NCBI RefSeq assembly: GCF_024701975.1
Contig: NZ_JANLNM010000001.1
Span: 620,001-684,000 of the forward strand
Direction: 5' to 3'
From: Variovorax sp. ZS18.2.2
GTDB lineage: Bacteria; Pseudomonadota; Gammaproteobacteria; Burkholderiales; Burkholderiaceae_C
Length of the DNA: 64,000 bases
In this document: positions 18,308 through 27,438 of the stretch, one piece after another
Numbering within the stretch: the first letter of the stretch is position 1
Layout: each line of letters begins with the position of its first letter
Program-made: the position numbers and the translations under genes
Notes under the pieces: model-generated
The model's database searches: none
Told to the model about the DNA's origin: nothing
What the model saw: the letters and a program-made list of their open reading frames with translations, nothing else

Positions 18308-19104
18308 TGAACACCGTAGCCAACCCGAAGATCATCATGCAGGCCAAGGGCCTGGTGAAGCGCTACGGCCAGGTCACCGCGCTCGACGGTGTCGACTTCG
18401 AACTGCGCGAAGGAGAAATCCTCGCGGTGATCGGCGACAACGGCGCGGGCAAGTCCTCGCTCATCAAGGCGCTCTCGGGCGCGGTGGTGCCCGACCAGGG
18501 CGAGATCCTGCTCGACGGCGTGCCGGTGCACTTTCGCAATCCGCTCGATGCGCGGCGCGCGGGCATCGAGACGGTGTATCAAGACCTCGCCGTCGCACCC
18601 GCGATGACCATTTACGAAAACCTTTTTCTCGGCCGCGAACTGCGTCGCCCCGGGTTCCTCGGCAACGTGCTGCGCATGCTCGACAAGAAAAAGATGCTGC
18701 AGGAAAGCGCCGCGCGCATGGCGGACCTGAAGGTCGGCATCCAGTCGATGACGCAGGCGGTCGAAACGCTCTCGGGCGGCCAGCGCCAGTGCGTGGCGGT
18801 GGCGCGCAGCGCGGCCTTCGCGCGGCATGTGGTCATCATGGACGAGCCGACCGCGGCGCTCGGCGTGAAGGAGGGCAACATGGTGCTCGAACTCATCCGC
18901 CGCGTGCGCGACCGCGGCCTGCCCGTGGTGCTCATCAGCCACAACATGCCGCATGTGTTCGAGGTGGCCGACCGTATCCACGTCGCGCGCCTGGGCAAGC
19001 GCGCGGCGGTGCTGAACCCCAAGAAGATCAGCATGAGCGACACGGTGGCCGTGATGACCGGTGCCATGACTGCCGACCAGCTGCCCGCGGAGGCGCATGC
19101 CTGA
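18307..19104 (+). CDS. frcA: Sugar ABC transporter ATP-binding protein (FrcA-like)
   Basis: 265 residues with one ABC domain: Walker A GDNGAGKSS (~residues 42-50), Q-loop YQDLA, signature LSGGQRQC, Walker B VVIMDEPT and switch SHN. The single domain fits FrcA rather than RbsA-type ATPases, which carry two fused domains. Couples ATP hydrolysis to import through the permease encoded immediately upstream. The end of the gene overlaps the regulator start by 8 nt. Confidence 0.93.
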   Translation: MNTVANPKIIMQAKGLVKRYGQVTALDGVDFELREGEILAVIGDNGAGKSSLIKALSGAVVPDQGEILLDGVPVHFRNPLDARRAGIETVYQDLAVAPAMTIYENLFLGRELRRPGFLGNVLRMLDKKKMLQESAARMADLKVGIQSMTQAVETLSGGQRQCVAVARSAAFARHVVIMDEPTAALGVKEGNMVLELIRRVRDRGLPVVLISHNMPHVFEVADRIHVARLGKRAAVLNPKKISMSDTVAVMTGAMTADQLPAEAHA

Positions 19105-20320
19105 TGCGGACACTTCCGTGCGCCCGCCCGACCTGCTGCGCCCGCGCGGCTCCAACCAGGTCGGCATGCGCCAGTTCAACGAGCGCGTGGTGCTGCAGGC
19201 GCTGCGCGTTCACACGAGCCTACCCAAGGCCGACCTCGCGCGGCTGACGGGACTGAGCGCGCAGACCATCGGGCTCATCACCGCGCGGCTGGAGGAAGAC
19301 CAGCTCATCGTCAAGCAGAGCCGGGTGCGCGGGCGCATCGGCCAGCCCTCGGTGCCGCTGGCGCTGAACCCCGACGGCGCCTTCGCCATCGGCATCAAGG
19401 TGGGGCGGCGCGGTGCCGAATGGCTGCTGATCGACTTCACCGCGCAGGTGCGTGAGCGCCATGCGATGAGCTACGACTTTCCCGATGCGGGCGCGTTGCT
19501 GCCCGCGATTGCCGAGCACATCCACCGGCTGCGCGACGGGCTCGGTGCGCTGGCTGCGCGCAATGTCGGCGTGGGGCTGGCCGCGCCGTTCCTTCTGGGC
19601 GGCTGGCATCGCACGCTGGGCCTCTCCAAAGCGCAGTCGGACGAGTGGAACCAGATGGACCTGCTGGCCGAAGTGCGGGCGCGCACCGAGGTGCCGGTGA
19701 GTTTTGCGCGCGACACCGTCGCGGCCTGCGCGGCCGAGCTGGTCGGCGGTCGCGGGCACGACCTGAAGAGCTTCCTGTACATCTTCGTCGACACCTTCGT
19801 GGGCGGCGGGCTGGTCATCAACTCGCACCTGCACACGGGCGCACACAGCAACGCCGGGGCGCTGGCCTCGCTGCCGATGCAGTCGGTGCGGGCCGATGGC
19901 GCACTGCCGCCGCAGGTGATGGCCGAGGCCTCGCTGTGGGAACTGGAGCAGCGCCTGCAAGGCGAAGGGCTCGACCCCACGGCCGCCTACGACGACCGCG
20001 CGTTGCAGCCCCCGTTCGCCGCCGCGACGCAGGCCTGGCTCGGCTCCGCATCGCTGGCATTGGCGCACGCCATCGTCAGCAGCACCGCGGTGCTCGATCT
20101 GGCCGACGTGGTGATGGATGGCTCCATGTCGCGCGCACTGCTGCAAGCCTTGCTCGACCAGACGCGCGCGGCACTCGCGCAATGCAACTGGGAAGGGCTG
20201 TGGCCACCGCAGTTGCACGGGGGCAGGGTGGGGGCGCAGGCTTGTGCGCTGGGCGGCGCGATGCTGCCGCTGCACGCCAACTTTGCGCCGGACCACGATG
20301 TGTTCCTGAAGGCGGCCTGA
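19097..20320 (+). CDS. ROK-family transcriptional regulator
   Basis: 407 residues. An N-terminal winged helix (~residues 18-85: ERVVLQALRVHTSLPKADLA, LTGLSAQTIGLITARLEED) is followed by a ROK sugar-kinase-like domain (AIGIKVGRRGAEWLLID, NVGVGLAAPFLLGG, AGALASLPM). The usual ROK zinc motif CxCGxxGCxE is absent, so this member probably lost zinc binding and kinase activity and serves only as a sugar-responsive regulator. It overlaps the ATPase gene by 8 nt, and most simply represses the frc operon until its sugar is bound. Dyads in 16119-16169 are candidate operators. Confidence 0.88.
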   Translation: MPDADTSVRPPDLLRPRGSNQVGMRQFNERVVLQALRVHTSLPKADLARLTGLSAQTIGLITARLEEDQLIVKQSRVRGRIGQPSVPLALNPDGAFAIGIKVGRRGAEWLLIDFTAQVRERHAMSYDFPDAGALLPAIAEHIHRLRDGLGALAARNVGVGLAAPFLLGGWHRTLGLSKAQSDEWNQMDLLAEVRARTEVPVSFARDTVAACAAELVGGRGHDLKSFLYIFVDTFVGGGLVINSHLHTGAHSNAGALASLPMQSVRADGALPPQVMAEASLWELEQRLQGEGLDPTAAYDDRALQPPFAAATQAWLGSASLALAHAIVSSTAVLDLADVVMDGSMSRALLQALLDQTRAALAQCNWEGLWPPQLHGGRVGAQACALGGAMLPLHANFAPDHDVFLKAA

Positions 20321-20565
20321 GGGCTTGCCGGGGACGGTTGTCGGCCAGAACCGGGAATTCTTCACGGCACTTCGGATTTCGCAAATGCCGGTGAGTCATG
20401 GTCGATTTGTCCGGCTAGATTCGGCCCCGACCGATGTCTGGCGGCGCGCCCACGGCAGCGCCTCGTTGAAATCGGCGAAGCACTTTCACATCAACCCCCA
20501 TGCGCAAGCATCAACCATCGGGCCGGAAGCCCACACACGCCGCACTCGCGTCCGAGAGGTACAAC

Positions 20566-21285
20566 TTGATCTCCGCCACCACGTTCAAGCCTTCGCTTTT
20601 CTTCTCGAGAAAACTCGCGCCTTCACTGCTCGCTGCTTGTTCGGCGGTTGCAGGCAGTGCCAGTGCGGAATCGATAGGGCGGACAGAATTCGATCCCTCG
20701 GGCCTGCCCTGGATTCAACTGACGCAGTACGAGTCGTCGTTGAAATTCAACGGCGGAGAACATCGGATTGCGATGGAGACCAAGGTGTTCTACCTGGCGG
20801 GCCCTGGACCGGAGCCCATGGCGGTCCTGGTCCTGACAAGCACCGAAGGAGGAAATCGAAGGAGCGTGGACTGGGTGAGCGAGACCTGTCCACCTGCGCG
20901 CCCCAAGTTCCACACCGAGGACTTCGGCACCAACCAGACCGCGCGAACACGGCAATGCCTTGTCGTCAACTCTGCCTTCGCGACGATGAGCTACCTGAAG
21001 CCCGACTCCGAGCTTGTCCGGGCGGCGGCGGAAAAAGGCATTGCCTTGTTCAAGTCCGGCTACTCGATCCGAAGTGTCTACGGCGCCAATGGCGGCACAT
21101 TGCTGCGCGTCAACCTGATGACCAACAGAAAATTTGCCGGACTGCCGCAGGTCAAGCCGCAAGCGGAAGACAGGCATGAAGCGCCAGAACCCCTGGTCGC
21201 GTGGGGCGAGGCGTTGCAAAAAAACGTGGAAGCGTCAGTCTTGTCCATGTCCGGTCGATTCGTGCTGCCGCCGGTGTCGTTCTAG
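20566..21285 (+). CDS. Secreted hypothetical protein
   Basis: I prefer the TTG at 20566: GAGAGG lies 6 nt upstream and translation then opens directly with a Sec signal peptide (two basic patches, LAPSLLAACSAVAGSASA, cleavage before ES). An ATG at 20500 in the same frame adds 22 residues and has no ribosome-binding site. The mature part (~205 residues) has few landmarks: GLPWIQLTQYESSLKFNGGEHRI, two Cys in TCPP and RQCLV that might pair, and a C-terminal FVLPPVSF. No family recognised. It is flanked by a 245-nt gap upstream and converges on the next gene. Confidence 0.65.
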   Translation: MISATTFKPSLFFSRKLAPSLLAACSAVAGSASAESIGRTEFDPSGLPWIQLTQYESSLKFNGGEHRIAMETKVFYLAGPGPEPMAVLVLTSTEGGNRRSVDWVSETCPPARPKFHTEDFGTNQTARTRQCLVVNSAFATMSYLKPDSELVRAAAEKGIALFKSGYSIRSVYGANGGTLLRVNLMTNRKFAGLPQVKPQAEDRHEAPEPLVAWGEALQKNVEASVLSMSGRFVLPPVSF

Positions 21286-21290
21286 CTGTC

Positions 21291-21335
21291 GCACGCGGCG
21301 AGTCCATGTCCGTGCGCGGCCGCTCGCCGCTGTGC
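21291..21335. terminator. Possible hairpin between convergent genes
   Basis: GCACGCGGCGAG (21291-21302) pairs with CTCGCCGCTGTGC (21323-21335) with one bulged base; the loop is about 20 nt. Placed exactly between two convergent genes, but it has a large loop and no T tract, so it is only a candidate. Confidence 0.35.
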
Positions 21336-21812
21336 TTACTGGTTCACCGATGCGTGCTGGTTGCGCGGCAATCTCAGCGTGCTCGCGCTCGCGCCCTCGG
21401 GGCAGGGCCCGTCTGAATAGATCGCCTCGCCTTCGGGCATGACGCACTTGCTCACCTCGGTGACGGCGGGCGCCGCCTTGGCAGGCTCGACGGGAGCATC
21501 GAAGTTCGCGTTCGCCGGCGATGCGCGATGGAACACCGGCATGGCGGGCTCCACCGACGAACGTGTCACCGAATCCGGCAGCGCGAGGCGGCCGGCCGAT
21601 TCGGTGGCTTCGACGTAGGCCGGCATGACCGCAGGTGGCGGGGCTGGCGCGCGCGCAGCGCTCTCATGCACCAGGTCTTTCAACGTCACGTAGAAGAGAG
21701 ACACCGCCACCAGCGCCACGGCCATGCAGGGTGCCCAGTACCGCTCGGAGCCGGCGCGGGATGGCGCGGCATCGCTCGGCTCGAAGGTGTCGATCGTGTG
21801 TTGCAGGCTCAT
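21336..21812 (-). CDS. Single-pass membrane protein with DUF4124-like C-terminus
   Basis: 158 residues from ATG 21812, which has GGAG at good spacing (the frame is open to 21884 but homology is lacking there). One membrane anchor at about residues 25-45 (MAVALVAVSLFYVTLKDLV), a Pro/Ala-rich linker, then SKCVMPEGEAIYSDGPCPEG, which matches the pattern C-x-G-x-x-x-YSD-x-PC of DUF4124. That domain is common in betaproteobacterial envelope proteins and has no known function; its two Cys probably form a disulfide. Confidence 0.65.
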   Translation of the reverse strand: MSLQHTIDTFEPSDAAPSRAGSERYWAPCMAVALVAVSLFYVTLKDLVHESAARAPAPPPAVMPAYVEATESAGRLALPDSVTRSSVEPAMPVFHRASPANANFDAPVEPAKAAPAVTEVSKCVMPEGEAIYSDGPCPEGASASTLRLPRNQHASVNQ

Positions 21813-22007
21813 GGCGCAAGCTCCGTGTTCGTGTCCAGCCGTTCTAAACGGCGGAGACCGGGCGCCGCTGTAGGCCTGCGCCATGCGCCTCGACGGAATT
21901 CATCCCGAAAACGCCGCGGAGAAGACCGCGTCGCGGTATTCGCGAACCGGGCACCGCGGGGCCGCGTGTCTCGATAATGCGGACCCCTTGCAAAGAACCG
22001 GAAAAAA

Positions 22008-22649
22008 ATGAGCGCCGCAGATTTCCTCTTCGCCCCCGAGGTGCAAAAGCTTCTGATGGTCGCCTACGCGGCGCCCGACCAACTGTTTTCATCCGACGAG
22101 CTGGCCCAGCGATCGAAGCTGGCCCCGGACGATGTGACGCGCACCCTGGAGCACCTGGTCGGCAGCGGCATCCTGAAGCGGCAAAAGCCGAAGGCAGACG
22201 AGGCCGAGACCGTCTCCATCGACCGCACATTCATCTTTCACGATGAGCTGCGCAGCATTGCGCTCAAGTCGTTCGCCGTGGCCGAGCCGGTTCGCGCGAT
22301 GTTGCGGAGCAAGTTCAAGGATTCGGTCGTGCGCGCGTTCGTGCTGGGCGAGGACAAGGACGGCACGCTGGAACTGCTCGTCGTGCACGGCCAGCTGATG
22401 CCCGACGAAGCCACCATGACGGCCGCCTGCCAGAAGCTGTCGAAGAGCATCCATCGCCACTTGAAGATGCACGTCATCTCGAACGCCCGGTTCAATGGAC
22501 TCACGCCGCGCGATGCGCTCCTGCCGAAGCCCTCGGCGCTCGAGATCGTCAAGCTCGGGGATACGAAGGCCCAGTTGCCCGTAGAGAAGATCGGCCTCCT
22601 GCAAAGCGCGAAGAAGAAGCTGGCAACGCTGTCGCGCCCGTCGAAGTAG
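22008..22649 (+). CDS. Winged-helix / nucleotidyltransferase-like protein
   Basis: 213 residues. The N-terminal ~75 form an ArsR-like winged helix (LFAPEVQKLLMVAYAAPDQLFSSDELAQRS, LEHLVGSGILKR). The middle (~95-160: VRAFVLGEDKDGTLELLVVHG) is like the transcriptional regulators that carry a degenerate nucleotidyltransferase fold, but the catalytic GSxxxG...DxD pattern is not intact. Probably a DNA-binding regulator or the remnant of a MNT-type antitoxin; no HEPN partner is adjacent. Confidence 0.65.
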   Translation: MSAADFLFAPEVQKLLMVAYAAPDQLFSSDELAQRSKLAPDDVTRTLEHLVGSGILKRQKPKADEAETVSIDRTFIFHDELRSIALKSFAVAEPVRAMLRSKFKDSVVRAFVLGEDKDGTLELLVVHGQLMPDEATMTAACQKLSKSIHRHLKMHVISNARFNGLTPRDALLPKPSALEIVKLGDTKAQLPVEKIGLLQSAKKKLATLSRPSK

Positions 22650-22673
22650 TGCCCCCGACAGGCAGTTGCCGGG

Positions 22674-23078
22674 CTATTTGTTCTTGTCCCGCGCGGCGGC
22701 GAGGCTGCGGGCTTCGGCGATCAACGGTTTCACCGTCTCGAAGGTCTTGCCGCTCGGGTTGATCACGCTGACCCAGTACATCTTTCCGTAGACCGGATGC
22801 GGCATCAGCCGGTCGAGCGCGGCGTAGTCGATGTCCGCCTGTTCCCCCTCGCCGAACAGCGCGCGGAAGGTCTCCTTGCCGACACCCACATTGAGGCGAA
22901 AGACGCCAGGCCGGTCCAGCTTCGACGCGTTGTCGGATTCATGGTCCTTCGTGACGATGGTCGCGAAGGGGAACTTGTTGTCCGCGCCATGAAAGAAGAA
23001 GGTGTTGTCGTCGGCAACCTGGAAATGGCCGCCGCCGAGCGAGTCGATGATGTGTTGGGTGATGTCGTCTTCGGTCAT
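22674..23078 (-). CDS. DUF6194-like protein
   Basis: 134 residues from ATG 23078 (MTEDDITQHIIDSL). Recognisable stretches are FPFATIVTKDHE, DRPGVFRLNVGVGKETF and HPVYGKMYWVSVINPS, which match the DUF6194 family as I recall it (often described as a luciferase- or YjbR-like fold). Soluble, no signal peptide. It ends 24 nt from the convergent regulator and starts 24 nt before the TctC-like gene ends, so it may be the last gene of that transcript. Confidence 0.7.
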   Translation of the reverse strand: MTEDDITQHIIDSLGGGHFQVADDNTFFFHGADNKFPFATIVTKDHESDNASKLDRPGVFRLNVGVGKETFRALFGEGEQADIDYAALDRLMPHPVYGKMYWVSVINPSGKTFETVKPLIAEARSLAAARDKNK

Positions 23079-23101
23079 GGCAGGGAAGAAGGGGATGCTC
23101 T

Positions 23102-24112
23102 TCAGGGCTTCCAGCGGCGCAATCCGAGTTCGTCCGCGAGTGCCTGGTAGGTCTTGATGCGGGCCTGCACGTAGTCGTCGAGCGCGGCGCCGGTGAGCGC
23201 GAAAGGATAAAGGCTGTGCCGCTCGCGCAGCGCCGCGTAGCCCGGCGCGGCCGTGGCTTCCGTGAACGCGGCGGTCCAGGCGCGCACAGCCGCATCGGGC
23301 ACGTTGGCGCTCAGATACAGGCCGCGCACGGTCGGCCAGACGATGTCCACGCCTTGCTCGCGCGCGGTCGGCACGCCGGTGAGCGCGCCACCCAGCCGCG
23401 TTTCCGACAGCACCGCCAGCAGGCGCACCGCCGCGCCGCCCGCGATGGCCTGCAGCGCCTCGGCTGCATCGCCGGGGAACACATCGACATGCTTGCCCTG
23501 CAGCGCGCCCAGCGCATCGCCGCCGCCTTCGAAAGAGACAAAACGCATTGCCTTGTGGTCGCGGCCCGCGGCGCGCACCAGCAGCGCGGCCTTCACCCAG
23601 TCCTGGCTGCCGACTGTGCCGCCCGCGCCGAAGGTCATGCGCGAGGGGTCTTGCCGCAGGGCCGCGACCAGGTCCTGCAGGCGCTTGTAGGGCGAGTCGC
23701 GGTGCACGGCGATCACGCCGTAGTCGGTGCCGAGCGTGGCGATCCAGCGCACGGCCGACGGCGGATGCGGGCCGAAGCGGCCCTGTGCCAGATTGAGCAG
23801 CGAGCCGCTGGAGAACGCGACCAGCGTTCCCGCACCGCCGAGCTGGCCGGTGGCGATGCGGTCGAAGGCGACCGCGCCGATGCCGCCCGGCAGGTAGCGC
23901 TGGCCCAGCGGCGGTCGCGAAGGGCGTACCGCCTGCAGCGCATCGCGCGCGAGGGCGCAGGTGAGTTCGAAGCCACCGCCGGCCTTGGCGGGTATCACGC
24001 AATCGGCCGCGGCCAGCGAGGGGTCACCGGCCTGCGCTGTAGCGATGCTGGGCACGAGCAGCGCGGGCAACGCGCGAAGCACGACGCGGCGAGTGAAGAG
24101 GAGAGACTGCAT
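23102..24112 (-). CDS. Bug / TctC-family solute-binding protein
   Basis: 336 residues from ATG 24112. N-terminal signal with twin arginine (FTRRVVLRALPALLVPSIATAQ), possibly a Tat substrate. The remainder is a tripartite tricarboxylate transporter binding protein: PAKAGGGFELTCALA near the start, YLPGGIGAVAFDRIATG, ALQGKHVDVFPGD. The usual Bug carboxylate loop (VPFAPGG-like) is changed to PAKAGGGFE, so the ligand may differ from simple dicarboxylates. It lies 13 nt downstream of the sensor kinase, in one transcript with the two-component pair; no TctA/TctB membrane genes are nearby. Confidence 0.82.
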   Translation of the reverse strand: MQSLLFTRRVVLRALPALLVPSIATAQAGDPSLAAADCVIPAKAGGGFELTCALARDALQAVRPSRPPLGQRYLPGGIGAVAFDRIATGQLGGAGTLVAFSSGSLLNLAQGRFGPHPPSAVRWIATLGTDYGVIAVHRDSPYKRLQDLVAALRQDPSRMTFGAGGTVGSQDWVKAALLVRAAGRDHKAMRFVSFEGGGDALGALQGKHVDVFPGDAAEALQAIAGGAAVRLLAVLSETRLGGALTGVPTAREQGVDIVWPTVRGLYLSANVPDAAVRAWTAAFTEATAAPGYAALRERHSLYPFALTGAALDDYVQARIKTYQALADELGLRRWKP

Positions 24113-24125
24113 GGGATGTGCGCCG

Positions 24126-25535
24126 CTAGCTGGCGGCCGGCCGGGGCCACCAGATGATCGCATGCAGCCCCGTGCCGGCCTCCCGAGCTTCGAGCCGCAA
24201 TTCGCCCCGATGCCGCTGCGCGATCGACCGCGCAATCGCCAGCCCGAGACCGAAGCCGCCCTTGCCCGCACGCGCGCCGCGGCGAAAGCGCTGGCCCAGC
24301 GCGGCGCGTTCTTCATCGCTCAGACCGGGGCCGTCGTCCTCGACATTGAGGCTCCAGCCCGCGGCATCGCCTGCTGCGAAGAGGGTGATGGTTCCTTCGG
24401 CCGGCGTGTAGGTGATGGCGTTCGTCACGAGGTTGCTGAGCGCTTCGCGCAGCAGCCCCCGGTCCGCGACCGCGAAGAACTCGGGCGCGGGCGCATGAAT
24501 GCCCAGGTCGATGCGCTTGGCGCGCGCGAGCGGCAGCAGGTCGACCGCCACCTCGCGCAGCAGCGCCGCGAGGTCGAACTCGGCCGGCTCCACCGCCACC
24601 GTGTCGCTGCGGCCGAGCGCAAGCAGTTGCTGCGCGCTGCGCGTGGCGCGGCCGATTTCGGTGCCGAGCGCATCGAGTGCGGCGCGCACCTGTGCCGGGT
24701 CTTCCTCGCGCCGGGCGTAGTCGGCCTGCATCTGCAGCGTCGTGAGGTGCGTGCGCAGCTGGTGCGAGGCATCGTCCAGAAACTGGCGCTGCTGCGTCAC
24801 CAGGTCCTGCGTGCGCGACATCTGCTGGTTGACCGCATCCACGAGCGGGCGCACCTCGGCGGGCAGGTCGGTCTCGGCGATGCGCGTCAGGTCGTCAGGC
24901 GTGCGTGCCTCGACCTCGCGCGCGAGCCGCGACAGCGGCCGCAGCGCCGCGGCGAGCGCGATGGCGGTGCCGCACAGCAGCAGCGCCAGCACCAGCCCGT
25001 CGCGCAACGCGGCGCTGCGCACGAAGCGCGTGCTGAACTCCTGCCGCGAGCGCGTGCTCTCGCCGACCTGGATCAGCACGCTGCGCCCGGTGCTACCCGC
25101 CGGCGCGCGGTCGAGGTCGCGCCGGTAGGCCGCGAGCCGCACGGCCTCGCCGAAGTAGGTTGCGTCGTAGAACGCCGGCACGCCCATCGTCAGCTCGGCG
25201 GGCGGCGCGGGCAGGTCGGCGCTGCCGAGTTCGACCAGGCCATCGGAAGTCGCCACGCGAAAGAACACCTGCCCGCTCGCGGTGAGCTCGAAGAACTCGA
25301 ACATCGTGTACGGCAGCTCGACCGAGAGGCCGCCCGATGCCGTCGAGATGTTGGCGTCGATGGACTTGAGGGCGCCCAGCAGCGAGCGGTCGTAGGCCGC
25401 GTTGGCGGCGGCGAGCGCGTCGTGCCGCGTCATCCAGAGTTCGAGGCCCGTCACCACCAGCAGTGCGGGGAATAGCAGCAGCGCGAGCCGCTGCCAGAGG
25501 CTCGCGCGGCGCAGGAAGCTCGGCATCGCGCGCAC
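24126..25535 (-). CDS. Sensor histidine kinase, TctE-like
   Basis: 469 residues from a GTG that overlaps the regulator stop (TAGTG); an ATG three codons later (25526) is an equally good start. TM1 at ~16-34, a periplasmic sensor domain (~35-174), TM2 at ~175-198, HAMP linker, HisKA with H258 in DDASHQLRTHL, and a HATPase domain with N-box LSNLVTNAITYT, G1 EDDGPGLS and G2 GFGLGLAIA. The TctDE/BctDE group senses tri- or dicarboxylates, often with the help of a Bug protein. Partner of the response regulator at 25535-26200. Confidence 0.9.
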   Translation of the reverse strand: MRAMPSFLRRASLWQRLALLLFPALLVVTGLELWMTRHDALAAANAAYDRSLLGALKSIDANISTASGGLSVELPYTMFEFFELTASGQVFFRVATSDGLVELGSADLPAPPAELTMGVPAFYDATYFGEAVRLAAYRRDLDRAPAGSTGRSVLIQVGESTRSRQEFSTRFVRSAALRDGLVLALLLCGTAIALAAALRPLSRLAREVEARTPDDLTRIAETDLPAEVRPLVDAVNQQMSRTQDLVTQQRQFLDDASHQLRTHLTTLQMQADYARREEDPAQVRAALDALGTEIGRATRSAQQLLALGRSDTVAVEPAEFDLAALLREVAVDLLPLARAKRIDLGIHAPAPEFFAVADRGLLREALSNLVTNAITYTPAEGTITLFAAGDAAGWSLNVEDDGPGLSDEERAALGQRFRRGARAGKGGFGLGLAIARSIAQRHRGELRLEAREAGTGLHAIIWWPRPAAS

Positions 25536-26200
25536 TAATCGGCTTCCAATACGTAGCCCAGGCCGCGCAGCGTGACGATGCGCACGCCGGTGCCGTCGAG
25601 CCGCTTGCGCAGGCGATAGACGAACACCTCGACCGCTTCGGGATGCACCTCCTCGTCATCGGAGAACACACGTTCGAGGATCTGCTGCTTCGACAGCGGC
25701 TCGCCGCTGCGCTGCACCAGCACGCGCAGCACCGCCTGCTCGCGCGGCGACAGCGCCAATGCTTCACCGTTCAGCACGAAATGCCGGCGCGCGCTGTCGT
25801 ACACCAGCGGCCCGCAGGCCAAGCGCGGATGTTCGACGCCGCGCGCGCGCCGCACCAGCGCATGCAGCCGCGCTTCGAGTTCGGCCAGCGCAAAGGGCTT
25901 GGCGAGGAAGTCGTCCGCGCCCGCATTGAGCGATGCCACGCGCTCGTTCAGCGAATCGCGCGCCGTGAGGATCAGCGCCGGCAGCCGCTGGTCGCGTTCG
26001 CGCAGCCGCTGCAGCACCGTGTGGCCGTCCATGCCGGGCAGGCCCAGGTCGAGCACGAGTGCATCGTGGTCGCGCTGCTGCAGCGCGCGGTCCGCGAGCC
26101 GGCCGTCGTCGACCCATTCGACCTGGATGCCCGCATGCTCCAGCGCCTTGCAGAGCCAGGTGCCCAGGGTGTGTTCGTCTTCGGCCAGCAGGATGCGCAT
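25535..26200 (-). CDS. OmpR-family response regulator, TctD-like
   Basis: 221 residues. Receiver domain with acidic pocket EDE (7-9), phosphoacceptor D51 in LVLDLGLPGMDGH and conserved K in LAKPF; C-terminal OmpR winged helix (~125-220: LSPREQAVLRVLVQRSGEPL, HPEAVEVFVYRLRKRLDG). The stop overlaps the start of the sensor kinase. Target genes probably include carboxylate uptake genes, possibly the flanking Bug proteins; this is inferred from the group. Confidence 0.92.
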   Translation of the reverse strand: MRILLAEDEHTLGTWLCKALEHAGIQVEWVDDGRLADRALQQRDHDALVLDLGLPGMDGHTVLQRLRERDQRLPALILTARDSLNERVASLNAGADDFLAKPFALAELEARLHALVRRARGVEHPRLACGPLVYDSARRHFVLNGEALALSPREQAVLRVLVQRSGEPLSKQQILERVFSDDEEVHPEAVEVFVYRLRKRLDGTGVRIVTLRGLGYVLEAD

Positions 26201-26226
26201 GGCGCCGATGCTAGAGCCTTGAACGC

Positions 26227-27231
26227 TCAGTCCGGCTTGATGTTTGCCCTTGCGATGACCTTCTGCCAGCGCGCTTGCTCCGCTGCGATGAACTGCGCGA
26301 ACTGCTCCGGCGTGCCGCCGATGGCCTCGGCCGCATCGGCCGTGAGCCGCTGCATCGAATCAGGCGATTTCACCGCTTTCATCGTCTCGGCCGAGAGCTT
26401 GGCGAGGTTTGCGGGTTCGATGTTGGCCGGCGCGAGCATGCCGTACCACTGCGTCATCTCGAAGCCGGGGAAGCCTTGCTCGGCCACGGTCGGCACGTCG
26501 GGCAGCTGCGCGAGGCGCTTGGCCGAGCCGGTCGCGATGCAGCGCACCTTGCCGGCCTTGATGAACGGAATGATCGCCGCCGCGCCGATGGCCGAGGCAT
26601 CGAGCCGACCCGAGAGCAGGTCGGTCACCATCGGGCCGGTGCCGCGGTAGGGCACGTGCAGCATGAACACGTCGGCCGTCATCTTCAGGTACTCGAAGGC
26701 CAGGTGGCCCGCGCTGCCGTTGCCCGCGGAGCCGTAGCTCAGCTTGCCGGGCTTCGACTTGGCATAGGCGATGAATTCCTTGAGGTTCTTCGCCGGCACG
26801 TCGGGGTGCACCACGTACAGGCTGGGCACCTTGGCCAGCAGGCTCACGGGCTTGAAGTCCTTGTTCGGGTCGTAGGGCAGCTTGGCGAAGATGTACGGGT
26901 TCACGGCCAGCGTGCCGATGTGGCCGAGGATCAGCGTGTGTTGGTCGGTGCTGCGCGCCACCTCGCTCATCGCGATGTTGCCGGCCGCGCCCGGCTTGTT
27001 GTCGACGAAGACGCTCTGGCCGAGCGTGCGCGAGAGTTCGGCGGCGGTGGAGCGCGCGACGATCTCGGAACTGCCGCCCGGCGCGAAGGGCACGACGAAG
27101 CGCACCGATTTGCTGGGCCATGCGGACTGGGCCGAGGCCAGCGAGGGCAGCAGGCCGCCGAGGGCGAGGGCGCCGCCGGATTGGAGCCATTGGCGTCGGC
27201 TGGAGGACAGGGAAAAAGGCTTGGCGTGCAT
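26227..27231 (-). CDS. Bug / TctC-family solute-binding protein
   Basis: 334 residues. Signal sequence with SSRRQWLQSGGALALGGLL (twin arginine, so possibly Tat) cleaved near ASA-QS. Canonical Bug features are present: VRFVVPFAPGGSSEIVAR, VDNKPGAAGNIA, YGSAGNGSAGHLAFE and the C-terminal GGTPEQFAQFIAAEQARWQKVI. Binds small carboxylates in the periplasm. It is 26 nt upstream of the response regulator, so it is probably the first gene of a Bug-TctD-TctE-Bug-DUF6194 transcript. Confidence 0.9.
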   Translation of the reverse strand: MHAKPFSLSSSRRQWLQSGGALALGGLLPSLASAQSAWPSKSVRFVVPFAPGGSSEIVARSTAAELSRTLGQSVFVDNKPGAAGNIAMSEVARSTDQHTLILGHIGTLAVNPYIFAKLPYDPNKDFKPVSLLAKVPSLYVVHPDVPAKNLKEFIAYAKSKPGKLSYGSAGNGSAGHLAFEYLKMTADVFMLHVPYRGTGPMVTDLLSGRLDASAIGAAAIIPFIKAGKVRCIATGSAKRLAQLPDVPTVAEQGFPGFEMTQWYGMLAPANIEPANLAKLSAETMKAVKSPDSMQRLTADAAEAIGGTPEQFAQFIAAEQARWQKVIARANIKPD

Positions 27232-27438
27232 GAATGCGTCTCCGTGGTTTTTTTGGGGAAGGCCACATGGTGCCCGGCGGTGGCTGTCGGAATGCTGTCA
27301 ATTGCGGCTGATCCACCAGCGGCTGCGGCTGAGCGACGCGCCGTGCGCAGGCGCCCCGCAGCGCGCGTGCAACGGACCAGGAATGCTTTGGTGTAGCACC
27401 GACGTCATATTCCGGCGCCACCATGGCGGGCTTCCAGA

